DNA of 64,000 bases from Aliarcobacter butzleri (GCF_900187115.1 NZ_LT906455.1:620001-684000), one strand, 5' to 3'; shown: positions 1-10,226, counted from the first letter of the stretch. Numbers and translations are program-made. The notes: a model not told the origin generated them from the letters alone.

Positions 1-45
1 ACTTTTGAAATCTTAAAAGTTTACTACAAAGAGATAAGTTTATAA
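1..45 (+). CDS. C-terminal end of an upstream gene (partial)
   Basis: Frame 1 is open from the first base and ends at a TAA at 43-45, giving the tail TFEILKVYYKEISL. The other two forward frames stop almost at once. The stop lies 12 bases before the LpxH-like start at 58, so the two genes are probably co-transcribed. Fourteen residues are too few to name a product. Confidence 0.4.
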   Translation, partial: TFEILKVYYKEISL

Positions 46-57
46 AGAAAATAGCCG

Positions 58-756
58 ATGAATCTTCAAATTAAAGATGAGGCTATTTTTGTAGCTGATT
101 CTCACTTCAATCAAAAAAATCAAGAGTTTTTACAATTATTAAAAAAAATTGAAAATAAAGAGATAAATATTTCGCAACTTTTTTTAATGGGTGATATTTT
201 TGATTTCTTATCATGTGAATGTAAATATTTTATAAAACAAAATATTGAAGTTATAACTCTTTTGAATAAATTATCTAATGATATAGAAATTATTTACTTA
301 GAAGGAAACCACGATTTTAATCTACAAAATCTTTTTTCAAATATAAAAGTAATAAAAAGAGAGAATCAACCTTTTTTTGTAAAAATAGAAGAAAAAAAAG
401 TTGCTTTATCTCATGGAGATAATTTTTTAGATTGGAAATATGAACTATTTTGTAAACTAATAAGAAATAGTATATTTTTAAAGTTTATGAATTTTATAGA
501 TATAAATTTTTTTATTTCAAAAAAACTTGAACAAGCTTTATTAAACAAAAACATTTGTCATAATATTTTAAACTTCGAGAATATTGTAGAAAAAAGAGTA
601 AAAAATTATAGTGATGATATTATTATCGAAGGACATTATCATCAAGGTAAAACTCTAATTTTTAAAAATCAAAAATATATAAATATTGCATCTCTTTGTT
701 GTCAAAAAGAGTATTTAAGATTTAAAAATGATGAATTTATAAAAGAAATGATTTAA
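58..756 (+). CDS. LpxH-like calcineurin-type metallophosphoesterase (probable UDP-2,3-diacylglucosamine diphosphatase)
   Basis: This 232-residue protein has the full set of calcineurin-like phosphoesterase metal motifs in order: D14-x-H16 (ADSHF), GD46 (MGDIFD), GNHD around 83-86, H119 in SHGD, and GHYH with H193 and H195. The D-x-H, GNHD and GHxH spacing and the length near 230-240 residues fit the LpxH family, which hydrolyses UDP-2,3-diacylglucosamine to lipid X in lipid A synthesis at the inner membrane face. The assignment to LpxH rather than another small phosphoesterase is an inference, because the substrate cap is not distinctive. The stop at 756 is 11 bases before uvrB, so the two are probably co-transcribed. 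Confidence 0.75.
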   Translation: MNLQIKDEAIFVADSHFNQKNQEFLQLLKKIENKEINISQLFLMGDIFDFLSCECKYFIKQNIEVITLLNKLSNDIEIIYLEGNHDFNLQNLFSNIKVIKRENQPFFVKIEEKKVALSHGDNFLDWKYELFCKLIRNSIFLKFMNFIDINFFISKKLEQALLNKNICHNILNFENIVEKRVKNYSDDIIIEGHYHQGKTLIFKNQKYINIASLCCQKEYLRFKNDEFIKEMI

Positions 757-767
757 AAGGATAATTT

Positions 768-2741
768 TTGGCAAAATTTAAAGTAGTAAGTGATTATGAA
801 CCAAGTGGAGATCAACCAAAAGCTATAGAAGCATTAAGTAGCTCAATAAAAGCTGGTAATCAATACAACACACTTTTAGGAGTAACTGGAAGTGGTAAAA
901 CTTATACTATTGCAAAAGTTATAGAAAAAGTTCAAAAGCCAACTTTGATTATGACACATAATAAAACTTTGGCTGCTCAGTTATACTCAGAGTTTAAACA
1001 ATTTTTCCCAAATAATCATGTTGAATATTTTATATCTTACTACGATTATTATCAACCAGAAGCTTATATTCCAAGAAGCGATTTGTTTATAGAAAAAGAT
1101 AGTTCAATAAATGATGAACTTGAAAGATTAAGACTTAGTGCAACTGCTTCACTTTTATCATTTGATGATGTAATTGTAATTGCTTCAGTATCAGCAAATT
1201 ATGGTTTGGGAAATCCAAGCGAATATAAAGCGATGGTTCAAAGAGTTGAAGTTGGATTTAATTATTCTCAAAAAGAGTTTTTATTAAAACTAATAGAAAT
1301 GGGATATAAAAGAAATGATAAATTTTTTGATAGAGCAGATTTTAGAGTAAATGGAGATGTAATAGATATTTTTCCAGCATATTTTGAAGATGAATTTATA
1401 AGGGTTGAGTTTTTTGGTGATGAGGTTGAATCTATTACAAAACACGAATATATAACAAATACAAAAACAAAAGATTTAAATGAAGTAATTATTTATTCAG
1501 TAAATCCTTTCGTTGTAACACAAGAAAATCTTGGTCGTGCTGTAAAAGAAATCGAAGAAGAGTTAGAGCGAAGACTTGATTTTTTCCAAAAAGAGCAAAA
1601 ACTTGTTGAGTATCAAAGACTTAAACAAAGAGTTGAGTTTGATTTAGAGATGATTGAAGGAACTGGAATGTGTAAAGGAATAGAAAACTATGCACGACAT
1701 TTAACAGGTCAAAAAGCTGGAGAAACTCCATACTCTCTTTTAGATTATTTTGAACAAATGGATGAAGATTTTTTACTTGTTGTTGATGAATCACACGTAT
1801 CTTTACCACAATTTCGTGGAATGCATGCAGCTGATAGAAGCCGAAAAGAAGTTTTAGTTGAGTATGGATTTAGACTTCCAAGCGCACTTGATAATAGACC
1901 ACTTAAATTTGATGAATTTATCAACAAAGCACCACATTATGTATTTGTAAGTGCAACTCCAAATGAACTTGAACTTGAAATGAGTTCAGTTGTTGCTGAA
2001 CAAATTATAAGACCAACAGGATTACTTGACCCAATTATCGACATAATAGATAGTGAATTTCAAGTTGAAAAACTACATGATGAGATAAAAAAAGTAATAG
2101 CAAAAAATGAAAGAGTTTTAGTAACAGTTTTAACTAAAAAAATGGCAGAAGAACTTGCTTCTTATTATGCTGATTTAGGAATAAAAGTAAAATATATGCA
2201 CTCTGAAATTGATGCAATTGAAAGAAATCAAATCATAAGAGAGTTGAGACTTGGAACATTTGATGTATTAATTGGTATCAATCTTTTAAGAGAAGGTTTA
2301 GATATTCCAGAAACTTCACTTGTTGCAATTCTAGATGCTGATAAAGAAGGATTTCTAAGAAGTAAAACTTCTCTTATTCAAACAATTGGAAGAGCTGCTA
2401 GAAATGAAAATGGAAGAGTTATTTTATTTGCTAAAAGAATTACAGCCTCAATGCAATTTGCAATTGATGAGACAAATAGAAGAAGAAAACTTCAAGAAGA
2501 GTTTAATAAAGAGCACAATATTACTCCAAAATCTACAAAAAGAAAACTTGATGAAAATCTAAAACTTGAGGAGTATGATGATGTTGCTTGGAAAAAACAA
2601 AAACTAGAAAAAATGCCAGCAAGTGAGCGTAAAAAAATCTTAATAGAGTTAAATAAACAGATGAAAAAAGCTGCGAGTGATTTGAACTTTGAAGAAGCAA
2701 TACGATTAAGAGATGAAATCGCAAAAATAAAAGATATCTAA
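768..2741 (+). CDS. uvrB: UvrABC system protein B (excinuclease subunit)
   Basis: UvrB is the DNA-damage-verifying helicase-like subunit of nucleotide excision repair; it receives DNA from UvrA and recruits UvrC. The 657-residue product has Walker A GVTGSGKT at 38-45, the damage-probing beta-hairpin region [12 protein letters not shown] at 91-102, a DESH Walker B near 340, helicase motifs through QTIGRAARN, and a C-terminal UVR domain ([14 protein letters not shown]) that contacts UvrC. The length is normal. The start is TTG with an AAAAGGA ribosome site about 6 bases upstream, and the next residues [16 protein letters not shown] match the family N-terminus. No frame damage is visible. Confidence 0.97.
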   Translation: MAKFKVVSDYEPSGDQPKAIEALSSSIKAGNQYNTLLGVTGSGKTYTIAKVIEKVQKPTLIMTHNKTLAAQLYSEFKQFFPNNHVEYFISYYDYYQPEAYIPRSDLFIEKDSSINDELERLRLSATASLLSFDDVIVIASVSANYGLGNPSEYKAMVQRVEVGFNYSQKEFLLKLIEMGYKRNDKFFDRADFRVNGDVIDIFPAYFEDEFIRVEFFGDEVESITKHEYITNTKTKDLNEVIIYSVNPFVVTQENLGRAVKEIEEELERRLDFFQKEQKLVEYQRLKQRVEFDLEMIEGTGMCKGIENYARHLTGQKAGETPYSLLDYFEQMDEDFLLVVDESHVSLPQFRGMHAADRSRKEVLVEYGFRLPSALDNRPLKFDEFINKAPHYVFVSATPNELELEMSSVVAEQIIRPTGLLDPIIDIIDSEFQVEKLHDEIKKVIAKNERVLVTVLTKKMAEELASYYADLGIKVKYMHSEIDAIERNQIIRELRLGTFDVLIGINLLREGLDIPETSLVAILDADKEGFLRSKTSLIQTIGRAARNENGRVILFAKRITASMQFAIDETNRRRKLQEEFNKEHNITPKSTKRKLDENLKLEEYDDVAWKKQKLEKMPASERKKILIELNKQMKKAASDLNFEEAIRLRDEIAKIKDI

Positions 2742-2831
2742 GATAAAAGTTTCTTATAATAAATATTTATAATTATTATTAAATTAAGAATTTATTAAGT
2801 AAAATAAAAAAATTTTTAAGTAGGAAACAAA

Positions 2832-4715
2832 ATGGTTATTAGTGTAAAACAGAAGATATTTATCTCTTTAATGACTATATCTTTATTTGCAAGTATCTCT
2901 TTTGGGATATTCATATATTATAGTCAAAAGAATACTTTTTATGATTCTATGCAAAATCAGTTAAGAGCAGGAATCAACGCAACATCTTTATATCTAGGGG
3001 AAGATTTTGTTGATAAATATACACTTGATAATCCTATAGATGCTGATTTACATTTAAATTACATCAAAAAATTGAGTGAGTTTGCTAAAAAAATCAATTT
3101 AGAATATATCTATGTAATGACAAAAGAATCAGATAATAAAGTTCATACAGCAATATCTAGTGCAACAGATGAAGAACTAAAAAGTGGTGAATATGATGAA
3201 TTTATGATTGAATACGATGCTAGCGAGATGGTGCAAAATGGATTTAAAAAGAATAATGAATTTTTTGAAAATACTATTGATAAATATGGGCATTTTTATA
3301 CACTAATTATATCAAAAGAGTCGCCAACTGGTAAAATATATTTAATTGGTGCAGATATAGAATTAAGTTTTATTCAAAAAGCTTTAAATAGTATTTTGAT
3401 TGATACTGTTTTAATTACACTTTTAATTCAGGCAATTGCAATAATATTTGCATATTTAATGAGTAATTCAATTGGTAAAAAGATAAATTCTACACAAAAG
3501 GGAATTTTAGATTTCTTTGATTTTTTATCAAGGAAAAGACAAAAAGCAAGTTATCTTGAAATAAAACAGCTTGATGAATTTGGAATAATGGCAAAAACTA
3601 TAAATGAAAATATTGATTTTATAGAAAAAGGGATAATTGCTGATAATAATATTGTAAATGAGTTTGTAAATATTTCTAATCAGATTCAATCAGGAAACTT
3701 AAATGGCAAAATAAATTTAGAAGCATCAAATCCACAACTTAGTGAACTAAAAAATGTATTTAATAAAATGGTTTTTATGCTAAATACAAATATAACAAGC
3801 ATTTTAGAGATTTTAGAAAAATATTCAAAATATGATTTTACTAATAATATAAAAAATAAAGATTTACAAGGAGAGATTGGAAAACTTGTTTTAGGAATAA
3901 ACAATTTAGGCTCTGAAATAACAAATATGTTATCAAATAGTATGAAAAATGGATTGAGTTTAGAAAAAAGTTCAAATATTCTTTTAAATAATGTAAATCT
4001 TTTAAACAAATCTTCAAATGAAGCAGCAGTTGCCTTAGAAGAAACAGCAGGAGCATTAGAAGAGATTACAAATAATATTAGACAATCAACTCAAAATATA
4101 TCAGATATGTCCTGTTTAGCTTCAAATTTAGAAAAATCTTCTAATGATGGTGAAAAACTAGCTCATAAAACTACAAATTCAATGTCAAATATAAACAATC
4201 AAGTAGATTTAATAAATGAAGCAATAAGTGTTATAGATCAAATAGCTTTCCAAACAAATATCTTAAGTTTAAATGCAGCTGTTGAAGCTGCAACTGCTGG
4301 AGAAGCAGGGCGAGGATTTGCTGTTGTTGCTGGTGAGGTGAGAAATCTTGCAAATAGAAGTGCTCAAGCTGCAAAAGAGATAAAAGATATTGTAGAAAAA
4401 GCAAAAGAAATTACATCAGAAGGTAAAGATGTAGCAGATGAGATGATAAATGGATATGTTAAATTAAATCAAGATATAACTTCAACTATCTCTTTGATAA
4501 ATGATGTTCAAAATTCTAGTAAAGAGCAATTACAAGGAATTGAACAGATAAATAATTCTATATCATCTTTAGATAAACAGACTCAACAAAATGCTACTGT
4601 AGCTAATAAAACTCAAGAAATTGCAATTAATACTGATAAAATAGCAAAACTTATAGTAGAAGATGCAAACAATAAAGAGTTTATTGGAAAAGAAAATATT
4701 AAAAGTGGAGCTTAG
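2832..4715 (+). CDS. Methyl-accepting chemotaxis protein with a Cache-like periplasmic domain
   Basis: Membrane chemoreceptor of 627 residues. One membrane segment lies near 9-29 and a second near 188-212; between them is a periplasmic domain of about 155 residues containing LEYIYVMTK and [11 protein letters not shown], which resembles a single Cache sensor. A HAMP-like linker and a long coiled coil follow. The CheA/CheW-contact hairpin ([26 protein letters not shown]) starts near 472. The C-terminus carries KEFIGKEN, a motif shared by all four receptors here, but no aromatic CheR-binding pentapeptide. The start has TAGGAAAC upstream. A TATAAT at 2755-2760 is a possible -10. The ligand cannot be deduced. 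Confidence 0.92.
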   Translation: MVISVKQKIFISLMTISLFASISFGIFIYYSQKNTFYDSMQNQLRAGINATSLYLGEDFVDKYTLDNPIDADLHLNYIKKLSEFAKKINLEYIYVMTKESDNKVHTAISSATDEELKSGEYDEFMIEYDASEMVQNGFKKNNEFFENTIDKYGHFYTLIISKESPTGKIYLIGADIELSFIQKALNSILIDTVLITLLIQAIAIIFAYLMSNSIGKKINSTQKGILDFFDFLSRKRQKASYLEIKQLDEFGIMAKTINENIDFIEKGIIADNNIVNEFVNISNQIQSGNLNGKINLEASNPQLSELKNVFNKMVFMLNTNITSILEILEKYSKYDFTNNIKNKDLQGEIGKLVLGINNLGSEITNMLSNSMKNGLSLEKSSNILLNNVNLLNKSSNEAAVALEETAGALEEITNNIRQSTQNISDMSCLASNLEKSSNDGEKLAHKTTNSMSNINNQVDLINEAISVIDQIAFQTNILSLNAAVEAATAGEAGRGFAVVAGEVRNLANRSAQAAKEIKDIVEKAKEITSEGKDVADEMINGYVKLNQDITSTISLINDVQNSSKEQLQGIEQINNSISSLDKQTQQNATVANKTQEIAINTDKIAKLIVEDANNKEFIGKENIKSGA

Positions 4716-4745
4716 TTTAAACTAAGCTGGTTTAAATCCACTTTT
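4701..4745. terminator. Bidirectional terminator-like hairpin between convergent genes
   Basis: A perfect 20-base palindrome (4709-4728, half-site AGCTTAGTTT) sits inside a second pair of arms, AAAAGTGGA at 4701-4709 and TCCACTTTT at 4737-4745. The stop codons of the chemoreceptor (4713-4715) and of nth (4722-4724) both lie within it, so one structure could end transcription from both sides. A-rich bases before it and T-rich bases after it support intrinsic termination in either direction. Confidence 0.65.
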
Positions 4746-5366
4746 ACTTTTACAAACTTGAGGGAAATAGCATTTATCACATTCAGGTTTTACAGCTTTA
4801 CAAATATATCTTCCAAATAAAACCATAGCTTGGTGAAAGATATGTAAATCCCCTTTTAATTTTTTTACTAAATCAGCTTCTGTTAATGTTACATTTTTAG
4901 CATCACTAAGTCCTAATCTATGAGAAACTCTAAAAACATGTGTATCAACAGCCATAAGATTGGCACCTTCAAATTCAATCATAAAAACGTTTGCAGTTTT
5001 ATTTCCAACACCTGCTAGTTTCATCAACTCTTTTTGATTGTGAGGAATATTTCCATCATAATTCATCACAACACTTTGTGCCATTTTTACAATATTTTGT
5101 GCTTTATTATTAAAAAAAGAACAACTTTTTAGTAACTCTTTAACATCTCCTAAATCGGCAACCGCTAACTCTTTTACACTTGGATATTTTTCAAATAAAG
5201 CAGGTGTTATGATATTTACTCTTTTATCTGTGCATTGTGCACTTAAAATAATTGCTATTAATAGTTCATAATCATTTTTATAATTTAACTCTGTAACAGC
5301 TTCTTTATAATGTTCTAAAAAAGCTTCTTTGATTATTTGTATATCTTCTTTTGTTGCTTTTTTCAT
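4722..5366 (-). CDS. nth: Endonuclease III (DNA glycosylase/AP lyase)
   Basis: Endonuclease III removes oxidised pyrimidines and cleaves the abasic site by beta-elimination in base excision repair. The 214-residue protein has the helix-hairpin-helix LAGVGNKTA with catalytic lysine K123, the catalytic aspartate D141 in VDTHVFR, and four iron-sulfur cysteines C189, C196, C199 and C205 in the family's C-x6-C-x2-C-x5-C spacing. Length matches the family. Its ATG overlaps the TGA of the upstream membrane protein gene (ATGA, 5363-5366), so the two are translationally coupled. Confidence 0.96.
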   Translation of the reverse strand: MKKATKEDIQIIKEAFLEHYKEAVTELNYKNDYELLIAIILSAQCTDKRVNIITPALFEKYPSVKELAVADLGDVKELLKSCSFFNNKAQNIVKMAQSVVMNYDGNIPHNQKELMKLAGVGNKTANVFMIEFEGANLMAVDTHVFRVSHRLGLSDAKNVTLTEADLVKKLKGDLHIFHQAMVLFGRYICKAVKPECDKCYFPQVCKSKSGFKPA

Positions 5367-5773
5367 TTTTCAATACATTCTTCTTGTAAATTTGCAAAAT
5401 CTTTAAAAATAAACTCTTTTTGGATTTTATTTATTTCAACATTATTCATCGTACATAAAAACTCTTTATTATCTTTTTTTACCAAATATGTAAATTTGTA
5501 AATAAACTTATCTTTTGAACTAACAACTTTATTATTTAAAAGTTGGGCTTCTAAACTTTCAATTTGAGTATTTTTTTCTTTTTCATATTTTTCTTTAAAC
5601 ATTTTTGGAAAGAAGTTATTAACAGAATTTTCATAATATATAAAACCAATAGTTGTAAAGATTATGATTAATAAAAAGATTATAAACTCTCTTTTCTCAA
5701 ATCGGTCATTTATTTTATAAATTATTACTGTAACAACTACAATAAAAATGGCAATACTAATAATAACTTGCAT
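5363..5773 (-). CDS. Small two-segment membrane protein, unknown function
   Basis: A 136-residue protein with two hydrophobic segments, near residues 3-18 and 30-46, separated by a short charged loop (KINDRFEKRE), then about 85 polar residues (ENSVNNFFPKMFKEKYEKEK...) that would lie on the periplasmic or cytoplasmic side. It contains two cysteines (CTMNN and the near-terminal EECIEK) but no recognisable catalytic motif. Its TGA overlaps the ATG of nth, so it is probably the first gene of a two-gene transcript. No family was recognised; the ATGA coupling and clean boundaries argue that it is real. Confidence 0.7.
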   Translation of the reverse strand: MQVIISIAIFIVVVTVIIYKINDRFEKREFIIFLLIIIFTTIGFIYYENSVNNFFPKMFKEKYEKEKNTQIESLEAQLLNNKVVSSKDKFIYKFTYLVKKDNKEFLCTMNNVEINKIQKEFIFKDFANLQEECIEK

Positions 5774-5870
5774 ATATTTTTTATTCCTTATTAATTCATC
5801 TGTTTTTATTATATCAAAGCTTTACAAAAAGCTTCTAAAATCAATAGTTTGGCAAAATCTCTTTTTTTAT

Positions 5871-5894
5871 TTAACACTAAATTAACACCTCTTT
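5871..5894 (+). promoter_or_regulatory. Direct-repeat operator/promoter element of the first copper-type receptor
   Basis: TTAACAC occurs at 5871-5877 and again at 5882-5888, an 11-base period, so both copies face the same side of the helix. The second copy sits in a 16-base string (5879-5894, AAATTAACACCTCTTT) that is identical to one before the second receptor gene (7981-7996). TTAACA at 5882 with a 17-base gap to TATAAA at 5905-5910 would also read as a sigma-70 promoter. Such 11-base tandem repeats are typical of OmpR/PhoB-family regulator sites. The regulator is unknown. Confidence 0.55.
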
Positions 5895-5933
5895 GCAATA
5901 CTTATATAAATTTTATATGTAGAAGGAAAATTT

Positions 5934-7916
5934 ATGAAGAAAATCATCTCTTTGTCTCTTATTGCAACTGCTATATTAGGTGCAAATGAAACTACAACTT
6001 TAAAAGACATAAATGTAGTTGAAAAAGCAAATTCAGAGCTTATAAAAGATATTAGTAATGAAGAATTAAAAAGTGCAGATTTAGCTGATGCTTTGATGAA
6101 AAATTCTCCTAATATTTCAATAGTAAGAAGAAATGGTATAGCAAATGATATTATTTTAAGAGGGCAAAAAAAGGATAATATCAATATTTTAATTGATGGT
6201 GCAAAAATTTATGGAGCTTGTCCAAATAGAATGGATCCACCAACTTCTCATATTGTTACAAATAATATAGAGAGTGTAAAAATCATTGAAGGTCCTTATG
6301 ATGTCGAAAATTTTGGAACTTTAAGTGGATTAGTAAAAGTTGATACAGTTGAACCAAAAGAGGGATTTAATGGGGAAATAAATCTAAATGCGGGTAGTTT
6401 TGGATATAAAAAAGCTAGTACAACAATCAGTGGAGGAAATAATTTTGTTAAAGCTTTAATTTCAGCATCAACTGAAAAAGGTGAACAATACAAAGATGGA
6501 AATGGCGATAACTTCTTACAACAACAAATAAAAAGAGGAGTTCCAAAAGTACAACAATATAAGAATAAAGACTTAGATGGTTTTGAAAAAAAGAGTGTTT
6601 TATCAAAACTTCAATTTAATCTTACAGATGACCAAGATTTAAAACTATCATATACAGCAAATAGAAGTGATGGTATTTTATATCCAGCAGGTCCAATGGA
6701 TGCTGATTATGATGATAGTGATATTTATACTTTAGGATATACAATTAGAGAATTAGGAAGTTTATCAAAACAGCTTGATTTAGACTACTATTATTCAAAA
6801 GTTGATCATCCTATGAGCACAAAAGAGAGAAACTTTTTCTTAAATTCGAATGCTATGATGAGAAATATGTATATGACAAATCAATTAAAAACTTCTGTTT
6901 GGGGAACAACAGTTAAAAACTCTTTAGATGTTGGAGACTCTTTAGTTACAGTTGGACTTGATACGAGTGTTAGAAATTGGCGAGGAGGTATGTATAGTAC
7001 AAATATAAATACTGGTGTGACTACGCCAAGTGATACTAATCGTATGTACTCTACAGATACAACAAATAAAGCTGTATTTACAAAAATTGAAAAATCATTT
7101 GGTGCTTTAGATTTAGAAGCAGGAATGAGATATGACTACACAGATGTAGAAACTCAAAGACCAAATGTTGATGATAATAAATATTCAAGTTTAAATGGAT
7201 ATGTTTTTGGTGCATATAACATAGATGATGAAAGTAAAGTTTTTGCTGGTATTGGAAAATCTTCAAGAGTTCCAGATGCAAGAGAACTTTATCAACAAAC
7301 AACAGCTTCAAATCCAAATTTAGAAGATACAAAAAACTATGAAGCAGATTTAGGATTTGAAAAAACGATTGGAAGTTTCTTTATAAAACCAAAAATATTT
7401 TATTCAGAGTTAAAAGATTATATTTATAACAGTGGTTCATTTGAAAATATTGATGCAAAAATTTATGGATTAGATGTTAGTGGATTTTATTATTTAACTG
7501 AAGATTTATCTTTTGATTATGGAGTTGCTTACTTAAAAGGTAAAAAAGATGGGAAATATACAGGAAATGATAAAGATTTAGCAGAAATTACACCATTAAA
7601 AGCAAATTTTGCAGTAAATTATGAATATGCAAAATCTAAATTTAAAGCAGAAGTAATTGCTGTTGATAGATGGGATAGTTATGATGCAAGTGCAAAAGAA
7701 CAAGAACTTGCTGGATATGCAGTAGTAAATTTAAAATATACTCAAGCATTGTTTAAACATTTTGAAGTAACTTTAGGAGTTGATAATTTATTTGATAAAG
7801 TTTATAACTCTACAAATACTTACCAAGATATTACATATGTTGAAGTTGCTGGAGATAGAGTTTTATTTAATGATCCAGGAAGATATGGATACGTAAATTT
7901 AAAATATAGCTTTTAA
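5934..7916 (+). CDS. TonB-dependent outer membrane receptor, OprC/NosA-like (probable copper uptake)
   Basis: Outer membrane TonB-dependent receptor of 660 residues. It has a signal peptide (MKKIISLSLIATAILGA), a plug domain with LRGQKKDNINILIDG, and a beta-barrel ending in a terminal phenylalanine (VNLKYSF), as outer membrane proteins do. C96-PNR-M100, followed by DPPTSH, forms a CxxxM motif, and H292-P-M294 gives HxM. The pair matches the copper site described for Pseudomonas aeruginosa OprC, so copper import is the best prediction. AGAAGGA precedes the ATG. It lies directly upstream of a second receptor with the same motifs, and both genes share a promoter element. A haem or siderophore substrate is less likely given these residues. 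Confidence 0.85.
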   Translation: MKKIISLSLIATAILGANETTTLKDINVVEKANSELIKDISNEELKSADLADALMKNSPNISIVRRNGIANDIILRGQKKDNINILIDGAKIYGACPNRMDPPTSHIVTNNIESVKIIEGPYDVENFGTLSGLVKVDTVEPKEGFNGEINLNAGSFGYKKASTTISGGNNFVKALISASTEKGEQYKDGNGDNFLQQQIKRGVPKVQQYKNKDLDGFEKKSVLSKLQFNLTDDQDLKLSYTANRSDGILYPAGPMDADYDDSDIYTLGYTIRELGSLSKQLDLDYYYSKVDHPMSTKERNFFLNSNAMMRNMYMTNQLKTSVWGTTVKNSLDVGDSLVTVGLDTSVRNWRGGMYSTNINTGVTTPSDTNRMYSTDTTNKAVFTKIEKSFGALDLEAGMRYDYTDVETQRPNVDDNKYSSLNGYVFGAYNIDDESKVFAGIGKSSRVPDARELYQQTTASNPNLEDTKNYEADLGFEKTIGSFFIKPKIFYSELKDYIYNSGSFENIDAKIYGLDVSGFYYLTEDLSFDYGVAYLKGKKDGKYTGNDKDLAEITPLKANFAVNYEYAKSKFKAEVIAVDRWDSYDASAKEQELAGYAVVNLKYTQALFKHFEVTLGVDNLFDKVYNSTNTYQDITYVEVAGDRVLFNDPGRYGYVNLKYSF

Positions 7917-7927
7917 GGCTATATTTT
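7901..7927 (+). terminator. Hairpin at the end of the first receptor gene
   Basis: AAAATATAGC (7901-7910) pairs with GCTATATTTT (7918-7927) around a seven-base loop that contains the TAA stop. The T-rich right arm is followed by A/T sequence and not by a clean T-run, so termination may be partial. The downstream gene nevertheless has its own promoter element. Confidence 0.45.
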
Positions 7928-7961
7928 AAATTATTAGATTAGTTAATAAAAAATATAAAAA

Positions 7962-7996
7962 TTAATAATAAATTAACAGAAAATTAACACCTCTTT
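7962..7996 (+). promoter_or_regulatory. Direct-repeat operator/promoter element of the second copper-type receptor
   Basis: Three related heptamers lie 11 bases apart: TTAATAA (7962), TTAACAG (7973) and TTAACAC (7984). The last is inside the 16-base string at 7981-7996 that is identical to 5879-5894. A possible -10, TAAAAT at 7999-8004, starts two bases after the shared string. The distance from the end of the string to the start codon is nearly the same in both genes (37 and 39 bases), which supports a common regulator. Confidence 0.55.
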
Positions 7997-8033
7997 CCTA
8001 AAATAAGTCAAATTTTTAGTGAAGGAATTTATT

Positions 8034-10175
8034 GTGAATAGAAAGAGGATTATTTTATGTTTATCTTTATGTACAAGTTTACTCTTATCAGAAGAGAAAG
8101 CTACTGAAAAAAAAGAGACATCTGTTTTAGAAAAAATAGAAGTTGTTTCTATTGTTGAATCTGACAATCCATTAAAAGTTATAACGGACCCTAAAAATCC
8201 AATTCAACCAATTCCAGCTAGTGATGGAGCTGATTTTTTGAAAAATATACCAGGTTTTTCTGTTAAAAGAAAAGGTGGAACAGATGGAGATCCAATATTT
8301 AGAGGAATGTCTGGTTCTAAACTTGGAATATTCTCAGATGGACAAGAGGTATATGGAGGATGTGGAGGAAGAATGGATCCACCTACTGCATATATTTTCC
8401 CTGAATCATACGATAGTGTAGTTATTACAAAAGGTCCTCAAACTGTATTAGCAGGTTCTGGTTTTTCTGCTGGTGTAGTGCAATTTGAAAAAAATCCTAA
8501 ATATTATTCTACACCTGATTATGATATATATTCTTCTTTTAAACAAGGAAGTTTTGGAAGAAGTGATCAATTTCTTGATGTTAGTGGTGGTGGACCTTTA
8601 GGATATGCTCAGTTAATTGCAACTCGTTCACATTCAAATGATTATAAAGATGGTAAAGGTGATATTGTAAATTCTGAATATACAAGATGGAATACAAGTC
8701 TTACTTTAGGATATACACCTACAGATGATACTACTTTTGAAATTTCAGGTTCAAAAGGTGATGGTGAAGCAAAATATGCTGATAGAACAATGGATGCTTC
8801 AAAATTACTTAGAGAAAATATTTCATTAAAAGTAATAAAATATAATCTTGCAAAAAATGTAGAAAAAGTTGAAATGCAAGTTTATAGAAACTATGTTGAC
8901 CATATCATGGATAATTACTCACTAAGAGAAGCTCCTATTAGTTCTATGACAGGTAAAAAAGTATATTCAGGTATGAATCCAGATAGAACAACAATTGGAG
9001 GAAATCTAAAAGTTACTACTGAAATACCATCTCTTTTATTGACAAATGTATCTGGTATAGATTTTAAAGAAGATGAACATACAGCAAGAAGTGCTATGAT
9101 GAAAACATCTTCTTCAATAGCGGATAGTGATATGCGTTCTGCTCCAAGACAAACAGATTTTGATTTTTCTCAAGTTGGATTTTTTAATGAATCTACTATT
9201 GATATAAATGAAGATAATAGAATTGTTGCTGGACTTAGATTAGATAAACATGAAGTAATTGATAAAAGAACAAAACTAGGAATGTTAATTTATAACAATC
9301 CAAATTATAATCAAACAGATAAAGAGACTTTGCCAAGTGGATTTTTAAGATATGAAAAAGATATTCCAGATTATGGTTTAAAAACATATATCGGATTTGG
9401 ACACTCTGAAAGATTTGCTGATTATTGGGAAAGAACAAAATATAACCTTGAAGGTATAAATAATTCAAATAAAGCAAATCCAAATGCGATAACTTCAATA
9501 GATATTCCAGAACCTGAAAAAACAAATCAAATTGATATTGGTGCTAGTTGGACAAATGGTGATTTAACAACTTCAGCTTCTATGTTTTATAGTAAAGTTG
9601 ATGACTATATTTTAAATAGATGGTTTGATGAAAATGGAAATACAATGACTGTTCCATATGGAATGGGTAGAACATCATATACAACAGTATCTAATATTGA
9701 TGCAACTATTTATGGTGGAGAATTAAGTGCAAGTTATCAAATAACAAGCGATTATAAAATTATAGGATCATTAACACATGTTATTGGGAAAAATGATACA
9801 GATGATAAACCTTTAGCACAACAACCACCACTTGAAGGTAAAATATCTGCTATGTATGATAATGGAAAATATTCAGCTGGAATTCTTGCAAGATTTATTT
9901 CAAAACAAGACAGATATGATATTGGAGCAGGAAGTATAGTTATGAATGGTGTTGACAAAGGTGAAACTCCAGGTGCTTCAATCTTCTCTATAAATGGTGG
10001 ATATAAATATAATAAAAATGTTTCACTTAATTTTGGAGTTGATAACTTATTTGATAAAGCATATATGGAACACTTAAGTAATTCAGATGTTTCAAGTGCT
10101 ACAACTTTTATGGCTCAAGAAAGAATATATGAACCAGGTAGAAATTTTTGGTTTGAATTAAAAACTAAATTCTAA
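8034..10175 (+). CDS. Second TonB-dependent receptor, OprC/NosA-like (probable copper uptake)
   Basis: Outer membrane receptor of 713 residues from the chosen start. GTG at 8034 is preferred over the in-frame GTG at 8019 because GAAGGA lies at the right distance before it and the product then begins with a normal signal peptide (NRKRIILCLSLCTSLLLS). The plug has IFRGMSGSKLGIFSDG, then C110-GGR-M114 followed by DPPTAY, and H290-I-M292 in the barrel, again the CxxxM plus HxM pair of OprC. The barrel ends in a terminal phenylalanine (ELKTKF). Sequence similarity to the upstream receptor is low outside these motifs, so the two are probably old paralogues with different affinity or copper form. 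Confidence 0.85.
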   Translation: MNRKRIILCLSLCTSLLLSEEKATEKKETSVLEKIEVVSIVESDNPLKVITDPKNPIQPIPASDGADFLKNIPGFSVKRKGGTDGDPIFRGMSGSKLGIFSDGQEVYGGCGGRMDPPTAYIFPESYDSVVITKGPQTVLAGSGFSAGVVQFEKNPKYYSTPDYDIYSSFKQGSFGRSDQFLDVSGGGPLGYAQLIATRSHSNDYKDGKGDIVNSEYTRWNTSLTLGYTPTDDTTFEISGSKGDGEAKYADRTMDASKLLRENISLKVIKYNLAKNVEKVEMQVYRNYVDHIMDNYSLREAPISSMTGKKVYSGMNPDRTTIGGNLKVTTEIPSLLLTNVSGIDFKEDEHTARSAMMKTSSSIADSDMRSAPRQTDFDFSQVGFFNESTIDINEDNRIVAGLRLDKHEVIDKRTKLGMLIYNNPNYNQTDKETLPSGFLRYEKDIPDYGLKTYIGFGHSERFADYWERTKYNLEGINNSNKANPNAITSIDIPEPEKTNQIDIGASWTNGDLTTSASMFYSKVDDYILNRWFDENGNTMTVPYGMGRTSYTTVSNIDATIYGGELSASYQITSDYKIIGSLTHVIGKNDTDDKPLAQQPPLEGKISAMYDNGKYSAGILARFISKQDRYDIGAGSIVMNGVDKGETPGASIFSINGGYKYNKNVSLNFGVDNLFDKAYMEHLSNSDVSSATTFMAQERIYEPGRNFWFELKTKF

Positions 10176-10185
10176 AATATATTAT

Positions 10186-10226
10186 CCCAAGAAAACTAAA
10201 TATTTTTAGTTTTCTTGGGTTCTTTT
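10186..10226 (+). terminator. Strong intrinsic terminator after the second receptor gene
   Basis: A perfect 15-base-pair stem (10186-10200 with 10205-10219, arm CCCAAGAAAACTAAA) with a TATT loop is followed by TTCTTTTTT. It ends plus-strand transcription just before the convergent chemoreceptor gene ends at 10227. Confidence 0.9.
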
